Positions 32,439-34,217 of a stretch of 34,217 bases of DNA are shown one piece after another. The position numbers and the translations under genes were made by a program. The stretch's first letter is position 1; each line of letters opens with the position of its first letter. The stretch covers positions 1-34,217 of the forward strand of contig CAMJRB010000005.1 in NCBI GenBank assembly GCA_946408175.1. Direction: 5' to 3'. The stretch is from an uncultured Holosporaceae bacterium (GTDB lineage: Bacteria; Pseudomonadota; Alphaproteobacteria; RUG11792). Under the pieces are notes generated by a model, which was not told where the DNA came from, did no database searches, and was given only the letters and a program-made list of their open reading frames with translations.

Positions 32439-32566
32439 TGTAAACTCCAGTGCATTTATATAAGATAGTTATAAATGATTGTATTTTTGTGACTTAAAAA
32501 CAATCTTTTATATTTGTTTACTGTATGTTAAAATTAAATTATTAACTTCTATATAAAATAAAAGCA

Positions 32567-33727
32567 ATGTCTACAGGAAAAGATTATTATGCAATACTAG
32601 GTGTAAACAAAACTGCATCACAAGAAGAAATAAAAAAAGCTTATAGAAAGTTAGCTTTAAAATATCATCCCGATAGAAATCCTGGTGACAAGACAGCAGA
32701 AGAAAAGTTTAAAGAAATAAACGAAGCTTATGATATATTAAAAGATGAACAAAAAAGAGCAGCCTATGACCATTACGGCTCTAGTGCATTTCAAAACGGT
32801 GGAGCTTCAGGCTTTTCTAACCAAGGATTTAAGGATTTCGCAGATTTTTCAGATATATTCTCTAATATGTTTGGCGATATATTTGGTAACTCCTCAGGAG
32901 GAAACAGTGGTTACAGAAATAGACGATATTCAGAAGCTAGAAGTTCTCCACCAGGTGCTAATATAAGATATGATATTACAATAACATTAGAAGAAGCATT
33001 AGTTAATACTAAGAAAAAGATAAAATACAAAACATATAATAAGTGTTCAAGATGTAATGGTAGTGGGTGTGAAAACAGTAAAGGACCATCTGCTTGTCCT
33101 CAATGTGGAGGTAGAGGAAGTGTTAGACAGCAACATGGTTTTATTACTATTGATACTATCTGCCAACATTGTGGTGGTAGTGGTAGTGTAATATCTAATC
33201 CCTGTAAAGAATGTCACGGCTCAGGTAGAGTTATAGGAGAGCGTAATCTAGAAATTAATATTCCAGCTGGTATAGGAGCATCAAATGAATTATTAGTTAA
33301 ACAAGAAGGAGAAGCTGGATATCAAGGAGGACCTAATGGAGATTTAATAATATTTGTTAATCTTTTGCCTCATGACTTTTTTACAGTAAAAGGTGTTGAT
33401 TTGCATTGTACTGTATACATTCCAATTACAACTGCTATACTCGGTGGAGAACTAATAGTAAACGACTTATCAGGTAAAGACCATACTATTAAAATACCTC
33501 ACGGTACTCAATCTAATACTCAATTTGTAATATCTTCTTGTGGATTATATAATAGGAGTACTAGAAGATATGGAGATATATTTGTTAATATAATAGTTGA
33601 AACACCAGTTGATTTATCCAAAAGCCAACAGGAAGTAATGGAAAAATTTTATAAAGATCCAGCATTTATTAATAATAATCCTAAATCCAAATACTCTCAA
33701 GAACAGATTAATAAGTTGAAAAAATAA
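32567..33727 (+). CDS. dnaJ: Chaperone DnaJ (Hsp40)
   Basis: DnaJ is the DnaK co-chaperone: it delivers unfolded clients and stimulates the DnaK ATPase. The J domain (1-70) carries His34-Pro35-Asp36 in [12 protein letters not shown] Gly/Phe-rich region (~72-115) follows. The zinc domain has all four CxxCxGxG modules: [24 protein letters not shown] and CKECHGSG (160-220). The C-terminal client domains begin at LEINIPAGI. The 386 aa are full length for a type-I DnaJ. ATG 32567 fits. dnaK is not adjacent in this window. A small membrane-protein gene starts 3 bases after the stop, so the two are almost certainly translated from one message. Confidence 0.97.
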   Translation: MSTGKDYYAILGVNKTASQEEIKKAYRKLALKYHPDRNPGDKTAEEKFKEINEAYDILKDEQKRAAYDHYGSSAFQNGGASGFSNQGFKDFADFSDIFSNMFGDIFGNSSGGNSGYRNRRYSEARSSPPGANIRYDITITLEEALVNTKKKIKYKTYNKCSRCNGSGCENSKGPSACPQCGGRGSVRQQHGFITIDTICQHCGGSGSVISNPCKECHGSGRVIGERNLEINIPAGIGASNELLVKQEGEAGYQGGPNGDLIIFVNLLPHDFFTVKGVDLHCTVYIPITTAILGGELIVNDLSGKDHTIKIPHGTQSNTQFVISSCGLYNRSTRRYGDIFVNIIVETPVDLSKSQQEVMEKFYKDPAFINNNPKSKYSQEQINKLKK

Positions 33728-33730
33728 TTA

Positions 33731-33991
33731 ATGTTAAATGCAGTTTTAATCACTAGTTTTATATTGCTTGTAATAGGCTGTATAGGACTAGTGCAAAGGT
33801 ATAATGATTTAATAAAAAATATAATATCAATTGAAATTATTACAATTGCTAGTATTTTAAATATTTTATCTTATAAACAGCATCAAAATAAAACAAGCAT
33901 ATTATTATTAATAATAATTCTTATTATAAGTGAGCTACATTTATCTGTATTATTTATAATAAATAAAAAAATAAAAGAGTTAAATATATAA
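33731..33991 (+). CDS. NuoK/MnhC-like small membrane subunit
   Basis: An 86-aa very hydrophobic protein with three predicted transmembrane helices. The N-terminal half (FILLVIGCIGLVQRYNDLIKN, then IISIEIITIASILNIL) matches the fold shared by NuoK of complex I and MnhC/MrpC of multisubunit Na+/H+ antiporters. Two membrane glutamates, Glu35 in ISIEI and Glu68 in ISELHLSVLFI, align with E. coli NuoK Glu36 and Glu72, which are needed for proton transfer. It is somewhat short (NuoK is ~100 aa) and is not flanked by nuoJ/L or other mnh genes; instead it follows dnaJ by 3 bases. An orphan antiporter-type subunit is as likely as a true NuoK. It starts at ATG 33731. Confidence 0.68.
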   Translation: MLNAVLITSFILLVIGCIGLVQRYNDLIKNIISIEIITIASILNILSYKQHQNKTSILLLIIILIISELHLSVLFIINKKIKELNI

Positions 33992-34217
33992 TATAAAATT
34001 TTCTCAAACTATCATTGCACAAATATATGCATTTTATACATGAGTTTTTAATAATATTATTGTTAATTTTTGTTTCTGTTCTATTAAGATAATAAGGATA
34101 AATGTTACCAGTCTTTATATACAAGAGTACTTTATTTTATATAAAAAGTACTAAATATCTAATATTATAAGCTTTATATCAATTTCATAAAATACTATCC
34201 ATTAATATACTTTATTA

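Noticed and set aside
34102-34170. Short frame after AAGGATAA at the right end
   Set aside because: It is only 22 codons without family features and overlaps a simple AGTACTTT/AAAGTACT inverted repeat; the evidence is too thin.

Overview
The window looks like chromosome from a host-associated alphaproteobacterium, most likely a Rickettsiales relative. By eye it is roughly four-fifths A+T. It has long intergenic stretches (up to 1.5 kb), many Asn/Lys/Ser-rich secreted proteins, an alphaproteobacterial-type XRE regulator (TFQQIQKYE signature), an alphaproteobacterial-style AspRS motif 2 and four dispersed tRNAs. No phage, transposase, rRNA or CRISPR array is visible. The taxonomic call is an inference from composition and family signatures, not from a marker-gene search.

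Layout. 1-3.4 kb: the 3' part of a Ser/Asn-rich gene that is open to the left edge, then a complete secreted beta-rich protein. 3.7-4.0 kb: a minus-strand tRNA operon Lys(TTT)-Glu(TTC)-Lys(CTT) with a clear promoter. 4.0-5.5 kb: noncoding DNA with a 34-bp tandem array and a second family of ~54-bp imperfect repeats. 5.5-8.9 kb: three minus-strand orphan genes, namely an Asn/Gln-rich repeat protein and two neighbours that share a C-terminal domain. 9.0-10.4 kb: alr and hfq, overlapping by one base. 10.7 kb: tRNA-Asn. 11-12.6 kb: a large secreted helical protein. 13-16.3 kb: aspS and pgeF (minus). 16.7-17.3 kb: a secreted protein faintly resembling MlaC. 17.3-18.9 kb: a 1.5-kb gene desert with structured inverted repeats. 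18.9-20.6 kb: ymdB and a small secreted protein. 21.3-24.4 kb: a divergent XRE regulator, dprA, and a radC carrying a large Asn-rich repeat extension. 24.5-27.2 kb: two minus-strand secreted orphans. 27.5-28.9 kb: uppP plus a Sel1-repeat protein. 29.6-32.4 kb (minus): a D,D-carboxypeptidase, an FtsB/DivIC-like protein and pal. 32.6-34.0 kb: dnaJ and a NuoK/MnhC-like membrane subunit.

Two themes stand out. First, the cell-envelope set (alr, uppP, D,D-carboxypeptidase, FtsB-like, Pal) says this organism makes and divides with a peptidoglycan sacculus. Second, about eight orphan proteins, most with Sec signal peptides, lie between the housekeeping genes. Several are low-complexity and internally repetitive, and at least three follow near-consensus sigma-70 promoters. 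This is what one expects of rapidly evolving surface or secreted host-interaction proteins. The most provocative detail is a duplicated DFEVI motif in the 462-residue secreted protein, which resembles the LC3-interacting region of the mitophagy receptor FUNDC1. Tandem repeats have also expanded inside housekeeping genes (radC, D,D-carboxypeptidase), suggesting a genome-wide slippage or repeat-expansion tendency rather than selection on any one gene.
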